Positions 8,691 to 16,282 of a DNA stretch of 53,688 nucleotides are shown here, in pieces. The translations under genes and the position numbers were made by a program. The DNA is from Halobellus captivus (GTDB lineage: Archaea > Halobacteriota > Halobacteria > Halobacteriales > Haloferacaceae). Below the pieces are notes generated by a model. That model was given only the letters and a program-made list of their open reading frames with translations. It had not been told where the DNA came from and did not search any database. Position 1 is the first letter of the stretch, and each line of letters opens with the position of its first letter. The DNA lies in the NCBI RefSeq assembly GCF_007655485.1, contig NZ_VJXQ01000006.1, positions 162,855-216,542 on the forward strand, read 5' to 3'.

Positions 8691-9311
8691 TCAAACGAGC
8701 AGTTGGATGTCGGAGTCGGCCATGTCTTGAATCGCCGTAGCGGCTCCGACGCCCGTCGTCACGCCGTCGTAGAAATCGTCCTCGTCGTATCCCATCAGAT
8801 CGATGGTCATCTGACACGCCTGGAACTCCACGCCCATCTCCAAGGAGGTCTCGATGAGTTCCTCGATCGTGGCCGTGTCGTTGCTGTCGATCTTCTTTTC
8901 CATCATCGAGGTGGTGACGCGGTCCATCCCCGGCAACGCGCCGACGACGTTCGGAACCGGCATATTGGGGTTGCCGACGGAGCTGAGTTTGAGGTTCTTC
9001 GAGCGCTCCTCGTGGAGGATGTCCAACCCCCAAAAAGTGTGGAACACGGTCACGTCGTAACCGAACGCGGCCGCGGTACTGGCGAGGATGAGCGGCGGAT
9101 ACGCCATATCGAGCGTACCCTTCGTCGCCACGATAGACATCTTCTTCCCGCTCTCTGCGGCCGATACCTCTGCGAGGGCGCTTTCGAGCTCTTCGACACG
9201 TGCGGCGAGTTCGGCGCGCGAGGGGACTTCGTCGGGATCCGACGCACCATCTCGGGACGCCTCCTCGGCTCGCGAGCCGTCGGCTGCCGTGTCCGATGTA
9301 TCCGTGCTCAT
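8691..9311 (-). CDS. DsrE/DsrF/DrsH-like sulfur-carrier family protein
   Basis: A 206-residue protein with an acidic, coiled-coil-like N terminus (residues 1-55, Asp/Glu/Ala rich) followed by a DsrE-like domain (SIVATKGTLDMAYPPLILASTAAA, then VTVFHTFWGLDIL). Cys166 in FQACQMTIDLMGYDED is the likely persulfide-carrying residue. It starts 3 nt after the tusA stop, so both are in one operon. The family relays sulfane sulfur to or from TusA. The partner enzyme here could be the rhodanese-MBL protein encoded divergently. Confidence 0.88.
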   Translation of the reverse strand: MSTDTSDTAADGSRAEEASRDGASDPDEVPSRAELAARVEELESALAEVSAAESGKKMSIVATKGTLDMAYPPLILASTAAAFGYDVTVFHTFWGLDILHEERSKNLKLSSVGNPNMPVPNVVGALPGMDRVTTSMMEKKIDSNDTATIEELIETSLEMGVEFQACQMTIDLMGYDEDDFYDGVTTGVGAATAIQDMADSDIQLLV

Positions 9312-9314
9312 CGG

Positions 9315-9560
9315 TTACTCCGTCTTACGGACGTAGTGCTTGTACACGTCGTCGCCTTCGATCTGTTCCAGCATCTCCACCCCGTCGGTGCCGGTCGCCC
9401 AGCCGTCGAGATCGCTCATACTTCCCGGGTCGGTCGCGAGCACTTCGAGGACCTCTCCCGCCGAGAGATCGTCGATGGCACCCTTGGTCTTGACGACCGG
9501 CATCGGGCACGATGCGCCTTTCACGTCGAGCGTCTCCGCGATGTCGAATTTCACACTCAT
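9315..9560 (-). CDS. tusA: TusA-family sulfur carrier protein
   Basis: An 81-residue TusA/SirA domain with the signature CPMP at residues 18-21; Cys18 is the sulfur-carrying thiol. It is first in the operon with the DsrE-like gene (3-nt gap) and is divergent from rhodanese-MBL/YeeE. TusA carries persulfide sulfur for thiolation of tRNA and cofactors, or in sulfur oxidation. The context favours sulfane-sulfur or thiosulfate handling. Confidence 0.92.
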   Translation of the reverse strand: MSVKFDIAETLDVKGASCPMPVVKTKGAIDDLSAGEVLEVLATDPGSMSDLDGWATGTDGVEMLEQIEGDDVYKHYVRKTE

Positions 9561-9849
9561 TGGATATCTGCTCCGTGCTTCGTATTGGAGCTAACGCACA
9601 ATATTATACCGACGATTAAAAGAATATCGATTCTTGTGCCGATTGCGAACAACTGAGGTGTGCGATCTGCCTAAACAAATCGAGCAGACATACTAGAACG
9701 GCGTTGAACGGCTGAATTGGCCGATATTTGGCTAATACTTCGTGTTCTGTCGACATATTGAGCGATCACGAGCTCCTGTATATTGTGTATATTTTGAACT
9801 ACTATACAAACATTTTTGTGCTGCCATCCAGTACGAGGGAATGTACGAG
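9561..9849. promoter_or_regulatory. Divergent promoter region of the sulfur genes
   Basis: This AT-rich spacer separates tusA-dsrE (minus) from the rhodanese-MBL operon (plus). AAGAAT-ATCG-ATTCTT forms a 16-bp interrupted palindrome at 9620-9635, about 60 nt upstream of tusA. TGTATATT occurs twice near 9778-9795 and may supply the plus-strand TATA box. ACAAA/TTTGT flank a 4-nt spacer at 9806-9819. Operator function is inferred only. Confidence 0.5.
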
Positions 9850-11043
9850 ATGAACCCAGAAGATTTCCCGACACCAGAAGCGGACGTCGAAACCGTCTCA
9901 CCCGACGCACTGAAAGAACGCATCGACGCTGGCGAGGACGTCACGCTCCTCGACGCGCGGATGCAGTCCGACTACGACGAGTGGCACATCGACGGCGACA
10001 CCGTCACGTCGATCAACGTTCCGTACTACGAGTTCTTAGACGAGGAGATCGATGACGAGGTCCTCGACGCCGTTCCGGACGATCGCGAGGTGACCGTCCT
10101 CTGTGCGAAGGGCGGGGCCAGCGAGTTCGTCGCCGGGGCGCTCAAAGCCCGCGGCTACGACGTCAACCACCTCGAGAACGGAATGAACGGCTGGGCGAGC
10201 ATCTACGAGCGCGTCGAAGTCTCGAACTACGACGGGCCGGGGGCCCTGTATCAGTACCAGCGCCCCTCCTCGGGCTGTCTCGGCTACCTGCTCGTCGAGG
10301 GCGACGAGGCCGCGGTCGTCGATCCGCTGCGCGCGTTTACCGACCGCTACCTCGACGATGTCGCGGAACTCGGTGCGGAGCTCACGTACGCGTTCGACAC
10401 GCACGTCCACGCCGACCACATCTCCGGCGTTCGAGAACTTCACGCCGAGGGTGTCGAAGGCGTCATTCCCGCTCCCGCGGTCGACCGCGGCATAACGTAC
10501 GCGGAGGAGCTGACAACCGCCGAAGACGGCGACACCTTCGCGGTCGGCGACGCGACGGTCGAAGCGGTCTACACGCCCGGTCACACGACGGGGATGACCT
10601 CCTACCTGCTCGGCGAGCGCCTGCTCGCGACCGGGGACGGCCTCTTCATCGAGAGCGTTGCGCGTCCCGATCTCGAAGAGGGCGACGACGGCGCACCGGC
10701 GGCCGCGCGGACGCTCTACCACTCGCTGCAAGAGCGCGTCCTCGCGCTTCCCGAGGACACGCTCGTCGGCGGCGCACACTTCAGTGACGCCGCGGAACCC
10801 GCCGGAGACGGAACGTATACGGCCACTGTCGGCCAACTCGAATCACAGATGCCCGCACTCACGATGACCAAAGACGAGTTCGTCGAGCTGATCCTCTCGG
10901 ATATGCCGCCCCGACCGGCCAACTACGAGGAGATCATCGCGACGAACCTCGGGCAGAACGCCGTCGACGACGACGAGGCGTTCTCCCTCGAACTCGGACC
11001 CAACAACTGCGCCGCCAGCCAAGAATCGCTCGCGGGTGACTGA
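9850..11043 (+). CDS. Rhodanese domain fused to MBL-fold hydrolase (persulfide dioxygenase-like)
   Basis: A 397-residue fusion. Residues ~15-110 form a rhodanese domain with Cys85 in VLCAKGGAS. Residues ~125-345 form a metallo-beta-lactamase domain with the metal motif HVHADH at 185-190, PGHTTG and GDGLF. This is like ETHE1-type persulfide dioxygenases, which oxidise glutathione- or protein-bound persulfide to sulfite. The domain order (rhodanese first) is common in haloarchaea. GAGGGA at 9835-9840 is well spaced from ATG 9850, so this start is preferred to ATG 9841. The yeeE half-gene follows after 8 nt, suggesting linked thiosulfate/persulfide import and use. Confidence 0.88.
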   Translation: MNPEDFPTPEADVETVSPDALKERIDAGEDVTLLDARMQSDYDEWHIDGDTVTSINVPYYEFLDEEIDDEVLDAVPDDREVTVLCAKGGASEFVAGALKARGYDVNHLENGMNGWASIYERVEVSNYDGPGALYQYQRPSSGCLGYLLVEGDEAAVVDPLRAFTDRYLDDVAELGAELTYAFDTHVHADHISGVRELHAEGVEGVIPAPAVDRGITYAEELTTAEDGDTFAVGDATVEAVYTPGHTTGMTSYLLGERLLATGDGLFIESVARPDLEEGDDGAPAAARTLYHSLQERVLALPEDTLVGGAHFSDAAEPAGDGTYTATVGQLESQMPALTMTKDEFVELILSDMPPRPANYEEIIATNLGQNAVDDDEAFSLELGPNNCAASQESLAGD

Positions 11044-11051
11044 ACAGACCG

Positions 11052-11609
11052 ATGGTGACTGATCCACTCTCGCTGCAACTGGCCGCCGACCTGTTCCCAA
11101 ACGGGATCAGTCGATACGCCGTCGGCGGCCTGCTAGTCGGTCTCGGGGTGGCCGTGATCTACCTCGGCACGGGCATCAGCGCCGGTGCGAGCACGTTCCT
11201 CGAATCGACGCTGTCGTACGTCTCCGAGAAGTCCCGGTTCCAGCGGTACGTCTCCTCGCGGGACTGGCGGATCGTATTCACGCTCGGAATCGTCCTCGGG
11301 GCGGCTATATTCGCCGCGACGTTCCAGTCCGGCGTAGTTTCAAGTTCGCTGTATCAGCCGGGAACGACGGGGCAGCTCTACGAGGTCGGCGGCGTGACCC
11401 TGTGGACGACGGACGTCCAACCGTGGCGGCTGCTCGTCGGCGGCGTCTTCGTCGGCATCGGAACCCGAGTCGGAAAGGGCTGTACGTCCGGCCACGGCGT
11501 CTGTGGCGTCGGATCGGCGTCGAAGACGTCGATCATCGGCGTCCTCACGTTCCTCGCGGTCGCCATCGTCACCGCACAGCTCGTCGCGGCGCTGGGGGTG
11601 AGCCCATAG
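11052..11609 (+). CDS. YeeE/YedE-type transporter, N-terminal half protein
   Basis: A 185-residue membrane protein with about four to five hydrophobic segments. It carries the YeeE/YedE signature around Cys in GKGCTSGHGVCG, a motif implicated in thiosulfate uptake. The next gene encodes the second half, beginning directly after the stop, so the full-size bacterial-type transporter is here split in two polypeptides. It is in one operon with rhodanese-MBL. Import of thiosulfate or another sulfur compound is the likely role. Confidence 0.87.
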   Translation: MVTDPLSLQLAADLFPNGISRYAVGGLLVGLGVAVIYLGTGISAGASTFLESTLSYVSEKSRFQRYVSSRDWRIVFTLGIVLGAAIFAATFQSGVVSSSLYQPGTTGQLYEVGGVTLWTTDVQPWRLLVGGVFVGIGTRVGKGCTSGHGVCGVGSASKTSIIGVLTFLAVAIVTAQLVAALGVSP

Positions 11610-12029
11610 ATGGCCGAACGCCATCCCCTCTTCATGCCGTTGGTGCTCGTCGGCGGCCTGATCTTCGGGTTCGGCCTCGGATTCAGTCATATGGCGCGCC
11701 CGGACGTCGTATTGGACTTCCTCCAGTTCGAGGATTTCGGCTTGGTGTTCGTGATGTTCGGCGGCTCCGCACTCGTGGGCGTGACGTACTTCCTCGCGCC
11801 GCGGCTCCTCGGTCGCGCCCTCCTGACCGGCGACACGTTCGATCGCCGCCTGAAGTCCTTCGATCGGAACGTGCTGATCGGCGGCGGGATCTTCGGCGTC
11901 GGCTGGGGACTGTCCGGGATCTGCCCGGGTGCGGCCTACGCCAGTCTCGGCGTCGGCAACGTCACGATCCTGTGGGCGATTGCCGGGATGTTCGCCGGTG
12001 CCTACCTCCAAGGGTATTGGCGGAGCTGA
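11610..12029 (+). CDS. YeeE/YedE-type transporter, C-terminal half protein (DUF6691-like)
   Basis: A 139-residue membrane protein with four hydrophobic stretches and the half-motif SGICPGAAYASLG, which matches the second conserved Cys loop of YeeE/YedE. The ATG abuts the previous stop (TAG at 11607), which implies translational coupling. It presumably forms a heteromeric pore with the upstream half. It ends the operon; a structured-RNA candidate with its own TATA box begins soon after. Confidence 0.86.
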   Translation: MAERHPLFMPLVLVGGLIFGFGLGFSHMARPDVVLDFLQFEDFGLVFVMFGGSALVGVTYFLAPRLLGRALLTGDTFDRRLKSFDRNVLIGGGIFGVGWGLSGICPGAAYASLGVGNVTILWAIAGMFAGAYLQGYWRS

Positions 12030-12054
12030 CGAGTCAGCCTCCCGTCTGACACGG

Positions 12055-12061
12055 TTTTAAG
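12055..12061 (+). promoter_or_regulatory. TATA box of RNA candidate A
   Basis: TTTTAAG lies 26 nt after the yeeE half-gene stop. The first pairing region of the RNA candidate starts at 12086, 31 nt after the box, matching haloarchaeal promoter spacing. Confidence 0.5.
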
Positions 12062-12085
12062 TGCGATACACAAGAGCAAACGACT

Positions 12086-12240
12086 GGGCGCGCACTGATA
12101 CGGACGGTTACACCGTCCTTCGACGGCCATCAGTTCCCATCCTCCCACCGCGCGCCCCACACGCGGACGTTGCATCCCGGTACACGGCGTCGTCGCCCCC
12201 GCGACGACACATCCGACGGCGCTCGGACGCGCCGTCAGAT
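12086..12240 (+). ncRNA. Structured RNA candidate A (unknown family)
   Basis: No gene is credible between 12030 and 12395, but the sequence folds strongly. GGGCGCGC (12086-12093) pairs with GCGCGCCC (12150-12157). Nested inside, ACTGAT (12094-12099) pairs with ATCAGT (12129-12134), and GGACGGT (12102-12108) pairs with ACCGTCC (12112-12118). Two further perfect 8-bp hairpins follow: GTCGTCGC/GCGACGAC (12189-12208) and GACGGCGC/GCGCCGTC (12215-12236), the latter extendable to ATC/GAT ends with one mismatch. The 3' internal loop (12135-12149) is C-rich with CCTCC, complementary to Shine-Dalgarno motifs. It may extend to a short T run near 12377. It could also be a leader-less 3' UTR of the sulfur operon. 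Confidence 0.5.
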
Positions 12241-12252
12241 TCCGCTGTCTTA

Positions 12253-12304
12253 CTGTCTCCGTTTAATTGCGTTACTCCCTGTCTCCGTTTAATTGCGTTA
12301 CTCC
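12253..12304. repeat. 26-bp exact tandem duplication
   Basis: The 26-bp unit starting CTGTCTCCG and ending TTACTCC is present twice in a row (12253-12278 and 12279-12304). Neither copy is coding. It lies in the C-rich tail of RNA candidate A and may be a replication slip or duplicated functional site. Confidence 0.85.
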
Positions 12305-12395
12305 CCGACCGTTCGGTTCCGTCGCCTCCCAACGTTCGACATCCTCCAACGTTCGTCCTCGCCTCCCAGCCGTCGCTTTTCCGGTTGTGAGTCTT

Positions 12396-13082
12396 TCACC
12401 CTTGTGAGACAGGTGGTTCTTCCGACGCATCGCCGAGCAGTGCGGTCTTCACCCGATCGAGGGCGTCGTTTTCGACGACGAGCGCGAGTTGATCGCCCGA
12501 CTCCACGATGGTTCCGGGCAGCGGGATCGTCATCGGTTCTCGCTTCCGCCCGTGCGCGTAGATCCGCCCCATCCCTTCGAGGTCGATATCGTTCACCTTC
12601 CGTCCGACAACCGGCGACCCCTCGGGGATGGTGACGGTCGTGAGACGCAGTTGTTCGGTCAGTTCGCCGATCGCGTTGAAGCTTCCGCCCAAGAGCGCGG
12701 TCTTCGCGCCCGCCGCGCCGAGTCGCTCGGGGTAGATCACCTCGTCGACGTCCGCCTCGTACCGCTCGTAGATCTCCTCTCGGTAGTCCTCACTGATCCG
12801 CATCGCCACGCGGCAGCCGTACTGTTTGCCGATCATACACGCCGCGAAGTTCACGTTCGGATCGCCGGTGAGACCGCCGAGTGCGATCGCGTTCTCGACG
12901 CCCGCGCGCTTCAGTACCGACTCGTTGCTGCCGTCCCCTTCGACGACCTCGAACCCCGCCTTCCGGGCGCGTTCGACCTTATCCGGGTTGTTCTCTACCA
13001 CCACGACCGGATAGCCCTCCTCGTGGAGAACCCGGGCCGTGCGCGCTCCAACCCGCCCGTATCCGACGATGATGAACGTCAT
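12396..13082 (-). CDS. trkA: TrkA-type potassium uptake regulator (RCK domain protein)
   Basis: A 228-residue single RCK protein. Residues 1-130 form a Rossmann fold with GYGRVG at 7-12 and the acidic residue in VVVENNP, so NAD(H) binding is likely. Residues ~140-220 form a TrkA-C domain. Such proteins gate TrkH-type K+ transporters; no membrane partner lies next to it here. Haloarchaea accumulate molar K+, so several copies are normal. A TATA-like T-rich element lies about 25 nt before the ATG. Confidence 0.92.
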   Translation of the reverse strand: MTFIIVGYGRVGARTARVLHEEGYPVVVVENNPDKVERARKAGFEVVEGDGSNESVLKRAGVENAIALGGLTGDPNVNFAACMIGKQYGCRVAMRISEDYREEIYERYEADVDEVIYPERLGAAGAKTALLGGSFNAIGELTEQLRLTTVTIPEGSPVVGRKVNDIDLEGMGRIYAHGRKREPMTIPLPGTIVESGDQLALVVENDALDRVKTALLGDASEEPPVSQG

Positions 13083-13188
13083 ATGTCAACACAACACGCC
13101 CTGAGTACAAAAACGTGGACCCGTATTCGACCGACCGTCGACCGCGCCCGTTACTCGTCGTCCGCCGATTGGTTGTCGACCACGCTCT

Positions 13189-15957
13189 TCACTCGTCGTC
13201 CGCCAACCGCCCGTCGAGCCGCTTTTGCCACTCCTGTACGGTCGCCATCACCTCGATCGGCGACGTTCCGTTCAGATCTAAGTCTTCCAACTCGGCTGCG
13301 ATCGAGTCGAGTTCCGGTGCTGTCGCGTCGCCACCGGTTGGTTCGGCGTCGGCCGCGGTATCCGTGGCGTTCTGATCATCGCCCGCTGTCGACCGCGATA
13401 CGGATTCTGTCGTCGACGCCGATGCGTCCCCGCCTCGCCCGCCGTCGGCCGCGCTCTCGGCGTTCGTCTCCACGAACTGTCCGTCCGAGAGGTCGAACAC
13501 CGCCTGCACCGGTTCGTCGCTCCCGCCGCCGCTCCCGCGGGCTTCGATCGCTTCGTCCGCACGGAGGCGGGCGAGGACGTCGTCCGCGCGTGAGACGACC
13601 GGATCGGGGACGCCCGCCAACTCCGCGACGTGGACGCCGTAGGAGCGGTCGGTCGGCCCCGCTTCGATCGTCCGCAGGAACGTCACCCCGCTCCCCCCGC
13701 CGTCGACGGCCACGTGGACGTTCGCGACGCGGTCGAGATGCTCCGCCAAGGACGTGAGTTCGTGGTAGTGCGTCGCGAAGAGCGTCTTCGCGCGCACCTC
13801 GTTGTGCAGGTACTCCGTGGCGGCCCACGCGATCGAGATGCCGTCGTACGTCGCGGTGCCGCGGCCCACTTCGTCGAGGATCACGAGCGAGTCGGCGGAG
13901 GCCGAATGCAGGATGTTCGAGAGCTCCTGCATCTCGACCATAAAGGTCGAACGGCCCTGCGCGAGCTCGTCGAGTGCGCCGACACGCGTGTAGATGCCGT
14001 CGACGACGCCGATCGTCGCCGCGCGGGCCGGGACGAAGCTGCCGACCTGCGCGAGCAGCGTGATGAGCGCGACCTGCCGCATATACGTCGACTTGCCGCT
14101 CATGTTCGGACCCGTGACCAGCAGGAACTCACGGTCCTCGTCCATCTGTAGATCGTTCGGCACGAAATCGGTCGTCTGCTCGACGACCGGATGCCGTCCG
14201 GCGTCGATATCGAGCGGTCCGGGCGCGGTCAGTTCGGGCCGGACCCAGTTGTTTCCCGCCGCGTGCGTCGCCAGCGATGCCAACGCGTCTATTTCGGCGA
14301 GCGCGCGGCCGACGTCCTGCAGGAGCGCCGCGTGCTCGGCGATCCGGTCTCGGAGATCGCAGAAGAGGCCGTACTCTAGGTCGCCGCGGGCCTCCTCTAA
14401 GCGGAGAATGTCCCGTTCGCGCGCCTCCAGTTCGTCGGTGACGAACCGCTTCGAGTTCTTCAGCGTCTTGATCTCTCGGTAGTGCTCGGGCACGTCGTCG
14501 GCGACGGACTTTCCCACCTGAATGTAGTGGCCGTCCGTCTTGTTCCGATCGACCGTGACGTGACTCAGCCCGTGCTGGCGCTTCTCGCGCTCGGCCAGCG
14601 TGTCGATCCACTCCTGCGCCTCGGTATGACGCTCCAGCAGATCGTCCAGTTCGTCGTCGTAGCCGCGGCGGAACAGGCCACCCTGCCGCACCGTCTTCGG
14701 CGGATCGTCGGCGAGCGCCGATTCGAGTTCCTCGCGCACGCGGCCCGCCGTCTCCCGGTCCGGACGCCCCACGACGTCAGCGAGCGGCGAGTCCGCGAGC
14801 GGGGATCCTTCGATGGCGTCGGCCACCCCCGGAAGGATTTTGAGGGTGTCGCGGACGGCTAGCAAGTCCCGAGCGTCCGCGCGCCCGGAGGTCGCCCGCG
14901 CGGCCAGCCGTTCGAGGTCGTAGCCGCCGTCGAGCACGTCTCGAACGCGCTCGCGGATCAGCGCGGCTGACGCGAACGCCTCGACGCAGTCGAGGCGCCG
15001 GTCCAGTTCCCGCCGGTCGCGCCGCGGGCGCGTCACCCACTCGCGGAGGAGTCGAGCGCCCGGGCTCGTGACGGTGTGATCGATCGTGTCGACGAGCGTT
15101 CCCGATTTCCCGCCCTGCATCGTCTCGGTGAGTTCGAGGTTGCGCTGGGTCGTCGCGTCCAGTTCGAGGTGATCACTCGTCTCGAAGGTCTGCAACCGCG
15201 TCATCGACGGCAACACGCCCGCGCCGGTCTCCTCGACGTAGCGGAGCGCGGCGCCCGCGGCCCGGTGTGCCGGTTCGTCGTCGAGGCCGACGCTTTCGAG
15301 CGTCTCGCGGCCGAACTGGTTTCTGAGGGCGTGCTTCGCCCGACCGGGGGCGAACGCGTCGGCCTCGAACAGCGACACCGACGCGTCGGTCTCCTCCCGG
15401 AGCCGTCGGACGAAGGTGTCGTCGTCGCGGACGTCCGGTCCGGGAAGAATCTCGACCGGACTGAAGCGGTACAGCTCCGAGAGCGCGTCGTCGACATCTC
15501 TCGCGACGGTCACGAGGAACTGTCCGGTCGTCGCGTCGACGAACGCCAGGCCGACGCCGTCGGCTCCGCTCGTCCCCGATCCCGTACCGACCACGACGGC
15601 GATGTAGCGCGCGTCGGCGTCGTCGGTTTCGAGGAGGGTTCCGGGCGTCACGACGCGCGTCACCTCCCGGTAGTGGTCGCCGCTGTCGTCCGTGAACTGG
15701 TCGGCGACCGCGACGCGGTAGCCGCGCTCGACGAGCGCCTTCAGATACGGCGTGAGGTCGTCGACGGGCACGCCAGCCATCGGATACGACGAGCCGTGCG
15801 AGGACTTCTGGGAGACCTTCAGATCCAGTTCCGACGCGACCAACTCCGCGTCGTCGGCGAAGAACTCGTAGAAGTCGCCGCACTGCATCGTTAGGATGTC
15901 CGCGTCCGTGTCGGACTTCAAAGAGAGAAACTGCTCGACGATTCCCTGCGAGGCCAT
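13189..15957 (-). CDS. mutS: DNA mismatch repair protein MutS
   Basis: A 922-residue MutS1. The N-terminal mismatch-recognition motif CGDFYEFF (the Phe-x-Glu wedge) is near residue 26. The C-terminal ATPase has Walker A GPNMSGKST near residue 616, followed by VDGIYTRVGALDELAQGRSTFMVEM and the Walker B VILDEVGRGTATYDG. The final ~100 residues include a low-complexity acidic insert and a short helix tail. TATA-like ATAAAAC at 15981-15987 fits a leaderless start at 15957. MutL is encoded about 25 kb away, so the pair is not an operon here. Strongly supported. Confidence 0.97.
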   Translation of the reverse strand: MASQGIVEQFLSLKSDTDADILTMQCGDFYEFFADDAELVASELDLKVSQKSSHGSSYPMAGVPVDDLTPYLKALVERGYRVAVADQFTDDSGDHYREVTRVVTPGTLLETDDADARYIAVVVGTGSGTSGADGVGLAFVDATTGQFLVTVARDVDDALSELYRFSPVEILPGPDVRDDDTFVRRLREETDASVSLFEADAFAPGRAKHALRNQFGRETLESVGLDDEPAHRAAGAALRYVEETGAGVLPSMTRLQTFETSDHLELDATTQRNLELTETMQGGKSGTLVDTIDHTVTSPGARLLREWVTRPRRDRRELDRRLDCVEAFASAALIRERVRDVLDGGYDLERLAARATSGRADARDLLAVRDTLKILPGVADAIEGSPLADSPLADVVGRPDRETAGRVREELESALADDPPKTVRQGGLFRRGYDDELDDLLERHTEAQEWIDTLAEREKRQHGLSHVTVDRNKTDGHYIQVGKSVADDVPEHYREIKTLKNSKRFVTDELEARERDILRLEEARGDLEYGLFCDLRDRIAEHAALLQDVGRALAEIDALASLATHAAGNNWVRPELTAPGPLDIDAGRHPVVEQTTDFVPNDLQMDEDREFLLVTGPNMSGKSTYMRQVALITLLAQVGSFVPARAATIGVVDGIYTRVGALDELAQGRSTFMVEMQELSNILHSASADSLVILDEVGRGTATYDGISIAWAATEYLHNEVRAKTLFATHYHELTSLAEHLDRVANVHVAVDGGGSGVTFLRTIEAGPTDRSYGVHVAELAGVPDPVVSRADDVLARLRADEAIEARGSGGGSDEPVQAVFDLSDGQFVETNAESAADGGRGGDASASTTESVSRSTAGDDQNATDTAADAEPTGGDATAPELDSIAAELEDLDLNGTSPIEVMATVQEWQKRLDGRLADDE

Positions 15958-15980
15958 ACGCGCACCAGGGCAGCGGGCGG

Positions 15981-15987
15981 ATAAAAC
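15981..15987 (-). promoter_or_regulatory. mutS TATA box
   Basis: On the minus strand this reads GTTTTAT, 24-30 nt before the mutS ATG. It lies within about 45 nt of the divergent TATA box of RNA B. Confidence 0.5.
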
Positions 15988-16024
15988 GCTGCGGTCTGTC
16001 GACCCCGCGGGTCACCCGACCGAC

Positions 16025-16034
16025 GGTTTATATC
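16025..16034 (+). promoter_or_regulatory. Promoter of structured RNA B
   Basis: GGTTTATATC is identical to the box at 27113-27122. The conserved block GTGAC begins exactly 30 nt after the first T of TTTATATC in both places. A shared GCCAGCA lies between box and predicted start (16045-16051 here). Confidence 0.7.
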
Positions 16035-16056
16035 CGAAGACGCTGCCAGCACCCCC

Positions 16057-16169
16057 GTGACGTAACCACTACCTCGCATCGGGCCGCGGTTGCCTGGCAC
16101 GTCGATGCGGGGGACAATCGGCGACTTCTGGGGTATGTCGCCGACGCGGGTGCCAGCTGTTCGCCATTC
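16057..16169 (+). ncRNA. Structured RNA B, paralog of the RNA at 27145
   Basis: The mutS-ubaA spacer holds no gene. The predicted RNA starts GTGAC at 16057. P1 pairs CCTCGCATCG (16072-16081) with CGATGCGGGG (16103-16112), with one G-U pair. Its loop holds GCGGTTGC (16086-16093) and CTGGCAC (16094-16100). P2 pairs TCGGCGAC (16118-16125) with GTCGCCGA (16137-16144). The loop segment CTGGCAC is exactly complementary to GTGCCAG at 16150-16156, giving a 7-bp pseudoknot, followed by CTGTTCGCC and ATTC. The same order, spacing and pairings occur at 27145-27263 with compensatory changes. I do not recognise the family; function is unknown. Confidence 0.75.
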
Positions 16170-16185
16170 TGTCCGGGGAGCAGCC

Positions 16186-16229
16186 GCGCTCTCGGCCAAT
16201 CTGACAGGCAACTGCGGCGCTCTCGGCCA
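16186..16229. repeat. 13-bp direct repeat downstream of RNA B
   Basis: GCGCTCTCGGCCA occurs at 16186-16198 and 16217-16229, 31 nt apart, and CAGCCGCGCT at 16181-16190 recurs at 16253-16262. The stretch up to 16282 is otherwise non-coding. CTGTC (16169-16173) can pair with GACAG (16203-16207), which might end RNA B. Confidence 0.7.
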
Positions 16230-16282
16230 CCCACCCCGCCACCACGCACTATCAGCCGCGCTAACCGACCACCGCAGCACCG

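Noticed and set aside
9742-9849. N-terminal extension of the rhodanese-MBL protein
   Set aside because: The residues before MNPEDF are encoded by AT-rich promoter-like DNA, and a ribosome-binding-like GAGGGA fits ATG 9850.
12253-12304. CRISPR-like repeat
   Set aside because: Only two directly adjacent copies without spacers, and no cas genes nearby.
12061-12390. Plus-strand ORF after the YeeE half-genes
   Set aside because: Low-complexity product, no conserved motif, and the sequence is dominated by inverted repeats.
16072-16117. RNA B hairpin followed by ACA as an H/ACA guide RNA
   Set aside because: The loop is too short for an upper stem, pocket and K-turn, and RNA C has no ACA at the matching place.
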